Shown here in pieces: positions 27,754 through 36,321 of a stretch of 64,000 nucleotides of DNA. Below the pieces are notes generated by a model. It was not told the origin of the DNA. It searched no databases and saw only the letters and a program-made list of their open reading frames with translations. The position numbers were made by a program, and so were the translations under genes. Source of the DNA: an uncultured Pelagibacteraceae bacterium (lineage in GTDB: Bacteria > Pseudomonadota > Alphaproteobacteria > Pelagibacterales > Pelagibacteraceae); contig CACKZF010000001.1 of the NCBI GenBank assembly GCA_902604565.1, forward strand, positions 1-64,000, written 5' to 3'. The number at the start of each line of letters is the position of its first letter. Position 1 is the first letter of the stretch.

Positions 27754-28904
27754 TGGGTCTTCATTTTTCCTCAGAAGAATTCAAAAGTAGAAAAAATAAA
27801 GTTATTACTAAATTAAAAGAGGAAAAAATAGATGCGTTGATCATGTTTAGACAAGAGTCTATGTATTGGCTGACTGGTTACGATACATTTGGTTATGTTT
27901 TTTTTCAGTCCTTAATATTAGACCAAAAAGGTAATTTAATATTATTAACTAGAGCTCCTGATTTAAGACAAGCACAAAATACTTCAAATATAGAAAATAT
28001 AAAAATTTGGGTTGATAAAGATGATTCTAATCCCACAGAAGATCTAAAACAAATCTTAAACGAACTTAACTTAAAAGATAAAAAGATCGGTATTGAGTAT
28101 GAAGCTTATGGACTTACTGGACGTAATGCAATTAATTTAAATAAATCATTAAAAAATTTTTGCTCTTTAGATGATAAATCTGAATTAATAACAAAACTCA
28201 GAGTAATTAAATCTCCTGAAGAAATAGTTTATGTTAAGAAAGCAGCAACTCTTGCCGACAAAGCTTTAGATGAAGTTTGGAAATTTGCTAAAAAGGGAGT
28301 GAGTGAAAGTAAAATTCTTGCTGAAATGAATAGAGTAATTTTTGAAGGAGGTGGGGACTATCCTGCAAATGAATTTATAATAGGTTCTGGTAAAAACGCA
28401 CTACTATGTAGATATCAATCAGAAAAACAAATACTTAATGATGTAGATCAACTAACTATTGAATGGGCAGGTACGTATAGACATTATCATTCTGCAATGT
28501 TCAGAACTATACCGATTGGAAAAGCAAATCCCAAACATTATGAAATGCACGAGGCTTGTGAAGAAGCACTAAAAAATTGTGAAAATACATTAAAACCTGG
28601 CAATAAAATTGGAGAGGTTTTTGATATGCATGCAAAAATATTTGATAATTTAGGTTATAAAGATTGTCGGATGAATGCATGTGGATATTCATTAGGTGCA
28701 ACATTTTCCCCTAATTGGATGGATTGGCCAATGCTTTACACAGGCAATCCTTATGTAATCCAACCAGGAAATGTTTTCTTTATGCACATGATTCTAATGG
28801 ATAGTAAAAATGAGTTAGCTATGAATCTAGGTGAGACTTACATTGTTACTGAGAAAGGAAATGAAAGACTAGGTAATCAAAAGACAGACTTAGTTATTCT
28901 CTAA
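27753..28904 (+). CDS. M24 pita-bread protein, creatinase/ectoine-hydrolase-like, without the metal site
   Basis: The 383-residue protein has the creatinase N-terminal domain (with YWLTGYDTFGYVF) and the M24 catalytic fold. The five metal ligands of aminopeptidase P (D, D, H, E, E) are all changed. The first pair reads IEWAGTYRHYHSAM, the GHGIG motif reads GYSLGA, the next Glu site reads FFMHMIL and the last reads NLGETYIV. This pattern, with the YRHYH motif, resembles metal-free creatinase and ectoine hydrolase (DoeA) rather than Xaa-Pro peptidases. It is probably a C-N hydrolase of a small compatible-solute-like molecule. It is the last gene of the six-gene set. Confidence 0.82.
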   Translation: MGLHFSSEEFKSRKNKVITKLKEEKIDALIMFRQESMYWLTGYDTFGYVFFQSLILDQKGNLILLTRAPDLRQAQNTSNIENIKIWVDKDDSNPTEDLKQILNELNLKDKKIGIEYEAYGLTGRNAINLNKSLKNFCSLDDKSELITKLRVIKSPEEIVYVKKAATLADKALDEVWKFAKKGVSESKILAEMNRVIFEGGGDYPANEFIIGSGKNALLCRYQSEKQILNDVDQLTIEWAGTYRHYHSAMFRTIPIGKANPKHYEMHEACEEALKNCENTLKPGNKIGEVFDMHAKIFDNLGYKDCRMNACGYSLGATFSPNWMDWPMLYTGNPYVIQPGNVFFMHMILMDSKNELAMNLGETYIVTEKGNERLGNQKTDLVIL

Positions 28905-28999
28905 GTATTAAACAATTTTAAAACCCAGTTTGGTCATAATAATAAGTTATCTAATTGAAAATATTATTTGTAAAAGATACTTTATTAATACCATATCTC

Positions 29000-29071
29000 A
29001 TGGTGAAAAAGAGGCCGATATCGCATCGGTTAAAAGCGAGTTTTGGAAAAACAAACAAGGAGAGTGTATGA
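29000..29071 (+). other. Possible 23-codon leader ORF overlapping the next start
   Basis: ATG at 29000 opens a frame for a basic peptide (MVKKRPISHRLKASFGKTNK and three more residues). Its TGA stop overlaps the ATG at 29068. This geometry would allow translational coupling. A hairpin CCGAT-N5-ATCGG (29015-29029) lies inside it. There is no clear ribosome site before the ATG, so it may be chance. Confidence 0.25.
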
Positions 29072-29259
29072 AAAGAATGCACAGAGTTTTAAGTTCGTTT
29101 AGCCGAGGCTCAAAGAACGCTAGGCTAAATCAATTAATGTTTCGAAATTTGAAAACTGTAGAAACTAATGCCAACGGTACAAGTGGATACGTTATCAAAT
29201 CAGGAAAAAATTCTGGGGAAACATTAGGACACTTGAAAAAAGAGAGTAAAAAAATATAG
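29068..29259 (+). CDS. Small basic protein (63 aa), unknown; may instead be a structured RNA
   Basis: A strong AAGGAG lies five bases before ATG 29068. The product begins MKRMHRVLSSFSRGSKNARL and is rich in Lys, Arg, Ser and Asn, with no signal peptide or membrane segment. The frame is open back to 28930, but the upstream part looks non-coding. Codons such as CGA, AGG, CTA and TCG are unlike neighbouring genes. A stem TTTAGCC ... GGCTAAA (29098-29104 with 29123-29129) lies within the gene. It stands alone between the M24 operon and a strong terminator. No family is recognised. Confidence 0.5.
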   Translation: MKRMHRVLSSFSRGSKNARLNQLMFRNLKTVETNANGTSGYVIKSGKNSGETLGHLKKESKKI

Positions 29260-29272
29260 CTTAAAGAATGAG

Positions 29273-29310
29273 ATATGGGGCATATAAAAATAACTGCCCC
29301 ATATTTTTTC
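29273..29310. terminator. Strong bidirectional intrinsic terminator
   Basis: ATATGGGGCA (29273-29282) and TGCCCCATAT (29295-29304) form a ten-base stem with a 12-base loop. On the plus strand TTTTTT follows. Read on the minus strand the stem is preceded by the cupin gene and followed by A/T-rich sequence. It separates the small gene at 29068 from the convergent cupin gene. Confidence 0.9.
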
Positions 29311-29313
29311 TTT

Positions 29314-29715
29314 CTATTTTACTGGGGTCATAATTTTTTGACCTTCAACTCCCATAGCAACAACAATTGCTTTAACAGGAACATCTCCAATATTTTTAGA
29401 TTCATGAGCCACACCTACATCTTCAATAAATGCATCTCCAGCTTTATAAACATAGCTTTTGCCACCTTGAGTAAGTTCAATTTCTCCTTGTTGTATCATT
29501 ATTAATACAGGGAACGAGTGAGTATGCGGAACTACAGGGCCTCCTACGGGCACAGTAAATTCAAAAGCTGTGATCTTTGCTTTTCCGGATGGATAAACAA
29601 TATCGTTACCCATACCAGTCTGACTAGTTGATAAAATTCTTTTTACATGACCATCAGCAAAAACATAGCTGTTTAAACCAAATGATACAAATAAAATTAG
29701 AAATAATTTTTTCAT
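29314..29715 (-). CDS. Secreted cupin-domain protein
   Basis: The 133-residue product has a signal peptide (MKKLFLILFVSFGLNSYVFA) and a single cupin barrel. Motif 1 is VPHTHSFPVLIMIQQGEIE and motif 2 is GDAFIEDVGVAHESKN; the histidines are the likely metal ligands. Function is unknown. Small periplasmic cupins may bind metals or act as dioxygenases or isomerases. A perfect CTATCA-GG-TGATAG repeat lies 30 bases upstream of the start codon. Confidence 0.85.
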   Translation of the reverse strand: MKKLFLILFVSFGLNSYVFADGHVKRILSTSQTGMGNDIVYPSGKAKITAFEFTVPVGGPVVPHTHSFPVLIMIQQGEIELTQGGKSYVYKAGDAFIEDVGVAHESKNIGDVPVKAIVVAMGVEGQKIMTPVK

Positions 29716-29744
29716 AAAATACCTTTCTGATTAATGAAGTTAAA

Positions 29745-29758
29745 CTATCAGGTGATAG
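29745..29758. promoter_or_regulatory. Inverted repeat CTATCA-GG-TGATAG upstream of the cupin gene
   Basis: The six-base arms are perfect and lie 30 to 43 bases before the cupin start codon on the minus strand, where a core promoter or operator is expected. The sequence resembles the half-sites of Rrf2- or Fur-type regulators only loosely. The regulator is unknown. Confidence 0.4.
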
Positions 29759-29785
29759 AAATTAATATATATGGCAAAATGTAAT

Positions 29786-30358
29786 CTATTTACTCCACTC
29801 AACTTTAAACATAGCTTCGTTGCGTCTCATCATAGGAAGAGTAAAAGGACCATTATAGGTTGCTCTTATTGGAGGTCCTTTAATGATTACTTTATCCTCT
29901 AAGAGTTTTTTATTTAAAATTTCCTTATGTTTGAAGAAATTATTATCTGAGGCTCTTCCAGAATATTCTATTACAGCAAAAAAACCTTCTTCTATTGTTG
30001 AGATTTTAACATCTGAATTTGTGGGTATAGGCGCATTCTCTTTTGTAAATTTTGATGGAAGATAAAATTGCATATAGTATCCATTATCCTTCTCACCCTG
30101 TGTTACTGGTACAGTCATTTTAATTTCTTGGGATTTATTATTCTGACCCGAGATATATTTAAAAAGTTTTCTAAAACTACTGTCATCATTTCTACTTACA
30201 ACTTCGACAACTAGACGTTCTTTATAATGTCTCACTTCGTATATTTCAGATTTATACACTACATCATATTGAGATTCCTCATAAGCCATTGAAGTAGAGT
30301 AAGGTAAAATACAGAATATATAAATCAAAAAAGATATCGATATTATTGATTTTCTCAT
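29786..30358 (-). CDS. SOUL-family heme-binding protein, secreted
   Basis: The 190-residue protein has an N-terminal hydrophobic signal (residues 5-24) and then the SOUL domain: YKSEIYEVRHYKERLVVEV, FRKLFKYISGQN, IKMTVPVTQ and MQFYLPSKF. Family members bind heme or other tetrapyrroles. In marine bacteria the role is uncertain. It starts directly after the stop of the atypical SDR gene, so the two are probably cotranscribed. Confidence 0.88.
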   Translation of the reverse strand: MRKSIISISFLIYIFCILPYSTSMAYEESQYDVVYKSEIYEVRHYKERLVVEVVSRNDDSSFRKLFKYISGQNNKSQEIKMTVPVTQGEKDNGYYMQFYLPSKFTKENAPIPTNSDVKISTIEEGFFAVIEYSGRASDNNFFKHKEILNKKLLEDKVIIKGPPIRATYNGPFTLPMMRRNEAMFKVEWSK

Positions 30359-31015
30359 TTAGTTAGATCCTAACTCTTGCAACCTATCAGATAAATAAGT
30401 TTGCTCACTATTATTTCCTGAGGCAAGTTTGATCATTGCATTCACAACTATCTCAACTTTTATTGGAGTATATTTTTTAAATCCACCAAAAAAGAATAAG
30501 GATAGAAATTTCATCACTGGAATTCCTAAAACCTCAACAATTCTAAAGTCTTTTCTGTTGCCAACTAAAAATGAAGGTTGAATAATGCTTAGGTTAGAAA
30601 ACCCAATCTTTTTTAGCTCCTCCTCTACTTGACCTTTATTTTTTAAATATGTACTTGAGGCTTTTGGGTTTGCTCCAATTGAGGAGACATAAATAAAATT
30701 ACTAATTGAATTAAATTTTGCAATATTTGCTAATTGTACAGGCAAGTCATATTCTATTCTTCTATATTCGTTTTTATCGGGTGTGTCTTTGTGAGTTGTA
30801 CCAATGCAAAAAAAACAATCATCACCTGTTAATTTTTCTCTTAAAGTGTCTAAATCTAAAAAATCTGTATTGATCACCTCAACTTTTGAATTATCAATAG
30901 AAGGTAATTTTCTAACAAATATTTTTATTTTGTTGTAAGTATTATTGTTGATTAAATTATCTAGTAAATTAGATCCAATTAACCCAGATGAGCCAAATAA
31001 AACAGCGGTTTTCAT
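30359..31015 (-). CDS. Atypical SDR, NAD(P)-binding oxidoreductase (HTATIP2-like)
   Basis: The 218-residue protein has the N-terminal NAD(P) motif LFGSSGLIGSNLLDNL and the middle motif CFFCIGTTHKDTPDK. FIYVSSIGANPKASSTYLKNKG contains a YxxxK-like pair. These match the extended/atypical SDRs related to HTATIP2 and YwnB-type proteins. Substrate and reaction are unknown. It lies two bases after the aminotransferase gene and abuts the SOUL gene. Confidence 0.82.
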   Translation of the reverse strand: MKTAVLFGSSGLIGSNLLDNLINNNTYNKIKIFVRKLPSIDNSKVEVINTDFLDLDTLREKLTGDDCFFCIGTTHKDTPDKNEYRRIEYDLPVQLANIAKFNSISNFIYVSSIGANPKASSTYLKNKGQVEEELKKIGFSNLSIIQPSFLVGNRKDFRIVEVLGIPVMKFLSLFFFGGFKKYTPIKVEIVVNAMIKLASGNNSEQTYLSDRLQELGSN

Positions 31016-31017
31016 TA

Positions 31018-32169
31018 TTATTTTAAATACTCTTCTTTCATAAATTTTTTTATTCTATTTGCTCCTTCAATTATATCTTCAGTGCTTCTAGCGTATGAAA
31101 ACCTTATTGTAGAATTTCCTCTTTTTTGATCGAAATCAAGTCCAGGAGTTATTGCTACTCCTGCTTTATCAAGCACTTCTTTACAAAAGTTAAGGCTATC
31201 TTTCGAATACTCTGAAATATCAATGTAGATATAAAAAGCACCATCTGGGGGAGAAAATTTATTTAAACCAGCCTTAGGTAATTCTTCTAACAAAACTGAT
31301 CTATTTTTTTTATAAACCTCTACATTTGTATTTAATTCCTCTTTTGCATCCATTGCTGATAGAGCAGTTAATTGACTTACATGAGGAGGACAAATAAAAA
31401 GATTTTGAGATAATCTTTCTACTTGTCTCACATGATCTTCAGGAACAATCATCCAGCCTACTCTCCAACCTGTCATAGAAAAATATTTAGAAAATGAATT
31501 TATAACATAACATTCATTTGAAATTTCTAATGCAGATGTAGGATTATTTTCATATTGGATTCCATGATAAATTTCATCGCTAATAAAACTCACTTTATTT
31601 TCATGCGCAGTATTAATAAGCTCTTCTAGTTTTTTTTTATCAAGCATTGAACCGGTGGGATTTGCAGGAGAAGCAACTAATAAACCATTTAAATTATTTT
31701 CTTTAATATCTTTCGGTATAGGCTGAAATTTATTTTGCAACTCTGTAAAAATATCAATTGGAATTAAATCTTGAGACTTTAAAATTTGTCTATAGCTAGG
31801 ATAGCCTGGAGCGGCAATGCCTACTCTATCTCCAACATCAAATAATGCTGCAAAAGAAAGTATAAATGCTCCTGAAGATCCAGTTGTTATAATTATTCTG
31901 TCTGGGTTTAAATCAATATTGTACCAATCTCCATACAATTTAGAAATTCTATTTCGTAATTCTGGTAAACCTAAAGTAACTGTATAGCCAAGATCATTCT
32001 TAGAAATTTCATCCGAAATAAATTGTTTGGCAACCTTTGGTGCTGGTGTTCCTGGTTGACCTACTTCCATATGAATTACATGCTTGCCCTTAGCTTCTGC
32101 TTTTCTAGCAGACTCCATTACATCCATTACAATAAATGGGTCTACATTACTTCTTTTAGATTTCTTCAT
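31018..32169 (-). CDS. Class I/II PLP-dependent aminotransferase
   Basis: The 383-residue enzyme has the fold-type I aminotransferase motifs: EVGQPGTPAP near the start, ASPANPTG at 166-173, the aspartate and tyrosine of SDEIYHG, and the PLP lysine K228 in NSFSKYFSMTGWR. The C-terminal arginine for the substrate carboxylate lies in TIRFSYARS. It is related to aspartate/alanine-type aminotransferases. The amino donor and acceptor are not evident. It is followed by the atypical SDR gene after two bases. Confidence 0.9.
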   Translation of the reverse strand: MKKSKRSNVDPFIVMDVMESARKAEAKGKHVIHMEVGQPGTPAPKVAKQFISDEISKNDLGYTVTLGLPELRNRISKLYGDWYNIDLNPDRIIITTGSSGAFILSFAALFDVGDRVGIAAPGYPSYRQILKSQDLIPIDIFTELQNKFQPIPKDIKENNLNGLLVASPANPTGSMLDKKKLEELINTAHENKVSFISDEIYHGIQYENNPTSALEISNECYVINSFSKYFSMTGWRVGWMIVPEDHVRQVERLSQNLFICPPHVSQLTALSAMDAKEELNTNVEVYKKNRSVLLEELPKAGLNKFSPPDGAFYIYIDISEYSKDSLNFCKEVLDKAGVAITPGLDFDQKRGNSTIRFSYARSTEDIIEGANRIKKFMKEEYLK

Positions 32170-32194
32170 TTAGTTTCTATTTCTGGATTAAATA

Positions 32195-32386
32195 TTATAA
32201 ACTGATCTTAAACACTCTTGCTGTTTTTTCGTCTGAAATATTTAGAATTTTAAACTTGGATGTTTTTTCTAACTTTTGACCTTTATTAGTAACAAAAGAT
32301 TTCATTTTTTTTACTTCGCCTTCAGGCATTTTTCTAGTGTATTTTAAAGTATGCTTTTTTGATCCTATAATAAATATTGTTTTCAT
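32195..32386 (-). CDS. Hypothetical small basic protein (63 aa)
   Basis: The frame runs from ATG at 32384-32386 to TAA, between the histidine phosphatase gene and the aminotransferase gene, all on the minus strand with short gaps. The product begins MKTIFIIGSKKHTLKYTRKM and is rich in lysine, with a pattern that could form a small beta-rich fold. No family is recognised. Its position in a packed series supports it being real. Confidence 0.55.
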   Translation of the reverse strand: MKTIFIIGSKKHTLKYTRKMPEGEVKKMKSFVTNKGQKLEKTSKFKILNISDEKTARVFKISL

Positions 32387-32404
32387 AAATCTTAAATTAA
32401 TATA

Positions 32405-32953
32405 TTACAAAGTATCAATTGATCCAATAATATTTAAATTCTTATCGGTTATTACTATTTCTCCTGAAGAAGTCCCTATATTTAGCATTGAAGATATAAC
32501 AACAAAATGAGTAACAAAAATTATATTTTCTTTACCATTCCATTGATTAATAAACTCTTTTAGTTGAGTTATTTGCCTCTCTTCATTTGCTTCAAATCTA
32601 ATATCATAAAAAGAATTTAGTGCACTAAATGTTTCATAATTTTTAAAAGCAAATTTAGCTGTGTCTATACATCTGCACCATTCACTTGAATAGACATTTT
32701 CAATTTTAATCTGGTTTTTATTAAATATACCTCCAATAATTTTTGACTGTTCAATTCCTCTTTGATTTAAATTTCTTTGGGTAGAACAATCATTTAAATC
32801 AAAATTTTCTGGATCTCCACTCCCCGGTGCAAGCGCATGTCTAATAAAAATTATTTTTCCTCCCTCTTTTAAAGAAGTAAGGACTTCTTCTACAGAATAA
32901 GCAGAATTAACTGCAAAAATATTGATAAAAAAAATTATTAGCAGTTTTTTCAT
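32405..32953 (-). CDS. Secreted histidine phosphatase superfamily protein
   Basis: The 182-residue protein has a signal peptide (MKKLLIIFFINIFAVNSAYS). The histidine phosphatase core is IIFIRHALAPGSGDP (the RH motif), with RNLNQRGIEQSKIIG, YSSEWCRCIDTA and the second histidine in FVTHFVVIS. The third residue of the RHG motif is Ala, a common variant. It would hydrolyse phosphate esters in the periplasm. It abuts the TPR-protein gene with no spacer. Confidence 0.85.
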   Translation of the reverse strand: MKKLLIIFFINIFAVNSAYSVEEVLTSLKEGGKIIFIRHALAPGSGDPENFDLNDCSTQRNLNQRGIEQSKIIGGIFNKNQIKIENVYSSEWCRCIDTAKFAFKNYETFSALNSFYDIRFEANEERQITQLKEFINQWNGKENIIFVTHFVVISSMLNIGTSSGEIVITDKNLNIIGSIDTL

Positions 32954-33502
32954 TTACACAGATTGATTTTTAATCAACTCTTTAATCTGTGGTATCATTA
33001 TTTGTGGTGACCTCATGGACGGATAAATCTCTTTTACTTTTTCATAACTCTTTAAAGCCTTCTCGTAATTTTTTAACTTAATTTGAACGAGACCCTGTCC
33101 TGATAATGCTCCAAAATGTCTTTTCTCTAGTTTTAATACCTTGTCTATATCATTTTGAGAATCTTGATATTTGCCCATTAAATAAAAGACAGTTGCTCTT
33201 TTATTCCAAGCTTCTGCCCAAGCAGGATCTTTTTTAATTACTGTTGTGAATATATCTACAGCAACTGAATATTGTTCTTGATTCATAAATTTTGTTCCTC
33301 TTGATAGCAAAGAAGTTAAATTTTGATTAGTGGGATGTTTTGTCCAAATATCCCAAATTTTCATCTCTGTATCAATTGCAATTGAGTGGTTTTGAATTTT
33401 TAATTTTTCAAATAAGTTATTTAATCTTATTTCGTATTCATTAGAGTTTGATGAGTTGGTAATCAAAAAAATTGCAAAAAAAATGGTTATTATTTTTTTC
33501 AT
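32954..33502 (-). CDS. Secreted TPR-repeat protein
   Basis: The 182-residue product has a signal peptide (residues 1-20). About three tetratricopeptide repeats follow, for example AEAWNKRATVFYLMGKYQDS and NYEKALKSYEKVKEIYPS. TPRs mediate protein-protein contact; no enzymatic motif is seen. It lies between tldE and the histidine phosphatase gene, which it abuts. A role in a periplasmic complex is possible. Confidence 0.85.
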   Translation of the reverse strand: MKKIITIFFAIFLITNSSNSNEYEIRLNNLFEKLKIQNHSIAIDTEMKIWDIWTKHPTNQNLTSLLSRGTKFMNQEQYSVAVDIFTTVIKKDPAWAEAWNKRATVFYLMGKYQDSQNDIDKVLKLEKRHFGALSGQGLVQIKLKNYEKALKSYEKVKEIYPSMRSPQIMIPQIKELIKNQSV

Positions 33503-33509
33503 TTAGAAA

Positions 33510-34853
33510 TTATTTTCCACCTACAACCATACCTTCAACCATCATTGTCGGTGAATTCGTTGCATAATTAAATTCCAAATCGTCGGCTAAAGTTATATTT
33601 TTAAAAATATTATTTAAATTTCCAGCAATTGTAATTTCACTTACTGGATATGAAAATTCCCCATTCTCGATCATCATACCTGACGCTCCTACAGAATAAT
33701 CACCGTTAATAATATTTGTACCATGTCCAATAGTCTCTTTAATATACAAGATTTTATTTTCTGATTTAATTAGATCTTCAAATGTTTTTGATCCATTTTG
33801 AAAATATAAATTTGTTGTGCCGCTTGCCCTACCATTAGATTTTCTATTTATTTTTTTACCATTGTAAGTATCGATTAAATAGTCTTGAAGAATACCGTTC
33901 TTTATCAAATCAAGGTTAACTACAGCTATACCTTCACTATCAAAGTAACGAGATCCATTGGCTTTTCTTATATTGCCATGATCTTGTATATTTATTTCAG
34001 AGTTAAAAACTTGTTGATTTAATTTATCTTTTAAAAATGTAGTACCTTTTGCGATTGCACTTGATGATATTGCACTTGCAAAAATAGATAGAAAGTTTTT
34101 TGAAATTCTTTTATCAAATATTAGACTAATTTTTTCACTTTTTATTTTTTTTGGATTTAATTTCTTTACTGCATGTTCCGCTGCAATAGATCCAAGTTGT
34201 TTAGGTTTCAAAATATCGCTATAAAACCTTTTACTCGTATATTCATAATCTCTTTCCATGCTTCCATTACTTTTTGAAACAACTTCACAGTATGCAGTAA
34301 ATTGTGAAGTTTTATATCCATCAGCGAATCCATTTGAATTGGCTAATAAAAAATTTGATTTGTTCTCACCAAATCCTGATCCATTAGTATTTATTATTTT
34401 ATCATTGGAAAAAGCTTCCTCTTCTGCCTCTTTTATATAATTAATCTTGTCTTCATTGTTTAAATGAGTTTCATCATACAAGTCTAAGTCTTTTAATCCC
34501 TTAAAATGGAGGTCTTTATCTGGTAATGAATTATATTCATCCTCAGGTGTAATCTTCATTGTTTCAATGCATCTATTTACTAGCTCATCTAAATTTTTTT
34601 CTTTAAGATTTGATGAGGCTATTGAGGACTTTTTTTTACCTAAATAAGTTGTAAGGACTACTCCAAGATTTTCAGACCTTTCAGATCCATCAAGTTTTTT
34701 ATTCCTTACATTTACATTTTCTGAAACAGAACTTTGTACTAATATATTTGCATCAGATGAACCTAATTTTTTTGATTTACTAAGGCATATATCTGCAATT
34801 TTTTTTAGATACTCTTGATCTTTAATCATTTTTTTAGAGTTGAGTTCCACCAA
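33510..34853 (-). CDS. pmbA: TldE/PmbA family subunit of the TldD/E metalloprotease
   Basis: The 447-residue protein follows TldD and has the PmbA pattern, including ADANILVQSSVSEN-like N-terminal sequence and the late motifs GNLNNIFKNI and SPTMMVEGMVVGGK. It lacks the HExxxH zinc motif of TldD, as expected for the TldE partner. The TldD/E heterodimer degrades small unfolded peptides and processes some modified peptides such as microcin B17. The gene overlaps tldD by 20 bases, so the two are translationally coupled. Confidence 0.92.
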   Translation of the reverse strand: MVELNSKKMIKDQEYLKKIADICLSKSKKLGSSDANILVQSSVSENVNVRNKKLDGSERSENLGVVLTTYLGKKKSSIASSNLKEKNLDELVNRCIETMKITPEDEYNSLPDKDLHFKGLKDLDLYDETHLNNEDKINYIKEAEEEAFSNDKIINTNGSGFGENKSNFLLANSNGFADGYKTSQFTAYCEVVSKSNGSMERDYEYTSKRFYSDILKPKQLGSIAAEHAVKKLNPKKIKSEKISLIFDKRISKNFLSIFASAISSSAIAKGTTFLKDKLNQQVFNSEINIQDHGNIRKANGSRYFDSEGIAVVNLDLIKNGILQDYLIDTYNGKKINRKSNGRASGTTNLYFQNGSKTFEDLIKSENKILYIKETIGHGTNIINGDYSVGASGMMIENGEFSYPVSEITIAGNLNNIFKNITLADDLEFNYATNSPTMMVEGMVVGGK

Positions 34854-36246
34854 CAGTCATATTATTAATAAGTAAAGATGGTTGTCCAACACCCACTGGT
34901 ACACCCTGTCCAGCTTTACCGCATGTTCCAATGCCAGGATCTAACATCATATCATTTCCAACCATTAAAATTTCTTTTAAAGAAGATGGTCCATCACCAA
35001 TTAAAGTAGCTCCTTTAATTGGAGATCCAATTTTTCCATTTATAATCTCATAAGCTTCTGTACAGTTAAAAACGAATTTTCCAGAGGTAATGTCAACTTG
35101 ACCACCACCAAAACTTACGGCAAAAATACCTTTATCTACTGACTTAATCATTTCTTCTTGGGTGTTTGATCCACCTAACATTATCGTATTTCTCATTCTA
35201 GGCATCACGACATGTTTATAGCTCTCTCTTCTTCCATTTCCAGTTGATTTTGTATTCATAAGTCTTGCATTTAGTCTATCTTGCATAAAATTTTTTAAGA
35301 TACCATTTTCAATTAAAACTGTTCTTTCTGTTGGCGTTCCTTCATCATCAATATTTAAACTACCTCTTCTATTATCTAATGTTCCGTCGTCGATTATTGT
35401 AACTCCATCGCTCGCAACTTTTTTACCAACTAAATCATGAAAAGCTGAAGTTTTTTTTCTATTAAAATCACCTTCTAGTCCATGACCTACAGCTTCATGA
35501 ATTAAAATTGCAGGCCATCCAGGTCCGAGAACAACTTTCATTTCTCCCGCAAGAGAAGGTTTGCTTTCTATATTTGTACTTGCAATTCTAAAAGCTTCAT
35601 CGCAAACTTTTTTCCAATTATCATTTTTAAGATATTCATCATAATCCTGTCTTCCACCAATACCAAAAACACCAGTTTCTTTTCTACCATTCTTTTCAAC
35701 CATTACTGACATATTTATTCTAACTAAAGGTCTATTATCTGATAATAATTCTCCTCCAGATCTAATGATCTCAACATTTTTCTTTTCTGCTAGAAGGCTA
35801 GCTGTTACTTGTTTAACTGAGCTATCTTTTGATCTGGCATATTCATTCATATTGTTCAGCAATTCAATTTTTGATTTCATTGACTTGCTCTCAATTGGAT
35901 CAACGTCTTTATAAAGCTTCTGATTAGTTTTTTTAATTTCTGAATTATATGTTCCGCTATTATTTTTTAAAGTTGACTTAAGATTTTCGCTAGAATTTTT
36001 TAATGATTTTTCAGAAATTTCGTTTGAATGAGAATAAGCAACTGTATCACCTGTTACAGCTCTAAAACCATAACCTAAGTCAGATGTATAATTTGAACTT
36101 TTAATTTTGTTATCATCTAATATAATTGTCTCAGATTTTGTATCCTCTATATAAAGCTCACCATCATCACAATTATTTAGAGTTTCAGAAACAATGCTAT
36201 CTGCTTTTTCTGAGGTTAATTCTGAATTTTTAAGTAAAGAAGACAT
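34834..36246 (-). CDS. tldD: TldD metalloprotease subunit
   Basis: The 470-residue protein has the zinc motif H250-E251-A-V-G-H255, followed by GLEGDFNRKKTSAF. The C-terminal half has the family motifs FVFNCTEAYEIING and MLDPGIGTCGKAGQGVPVGV. Its length is normal. TldD is the catalytic half of a peptidase whose active site faces the heterodimer interior. It overlaps its partner pmbA. The 75 bases upstream hold the likely promoter region, but no clear sigma-70 match was chosen. Confidence 0.95.
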   Translation of the reverse strand: MSSLLKNSELTSEKADSIVSETLNNCDDGELYIEDTKSETIILDDNKIKSSNYTSDLGYGFRAVTGDTVAYSHSNEISEKSLKNSSENLKSTLKNNSGTYNSEIKKTNQKLYKDVDPIESKSMKSKIELLNNMNEYARSKDSSVKQVTASLLAEKKNVEIIRSGGELLSDNRPLVRINMSVMVEKNGRKETGVFGIGGRQDYDEYLKNDNWKKVCDEAFRIASTNIESKPSLAGEMKVVLGPGWPAILIHEAVGHGLEGDFNRKKTSAFHDLVGKKVASDGVTIIDDGTLDNRRGSLNIDDEGTPTERTVLIENGILKNFMQDRLNARLMNTKSTGNGRRESYKHVVMPRMRNTIMLGGSNTQEEMIKSVDKGIFAVSFGGGQVDITSGKFVFNCTEAYEIINGKIGSPIKGATLIGDGPSSLKEILMVGNDMMLDPGIGTCGKAGQGVPVGVGQPSLLINNMTVGGTQL

Positions 36247-36321
36247 TTGATATATTTAAAGGTGAATTTAATTTTATCAAGAATGTTATGCGCGATTATT
36301 GATCACATCAAGTAAGGCTAA

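Noticed and set aside
28930-29067. N-terminal extension of the small protein at 29068
   Set aside because: The frame is open, but there is no ribosome site at 28930 and the encoded part looks unlike a protein. The AAGGAG before 29068 decides the start.
29275-29505. Plus-strand frame beginning inside the terminator
   Set aside because: It starts in the terminator stem and lies opposite the cupin gene.
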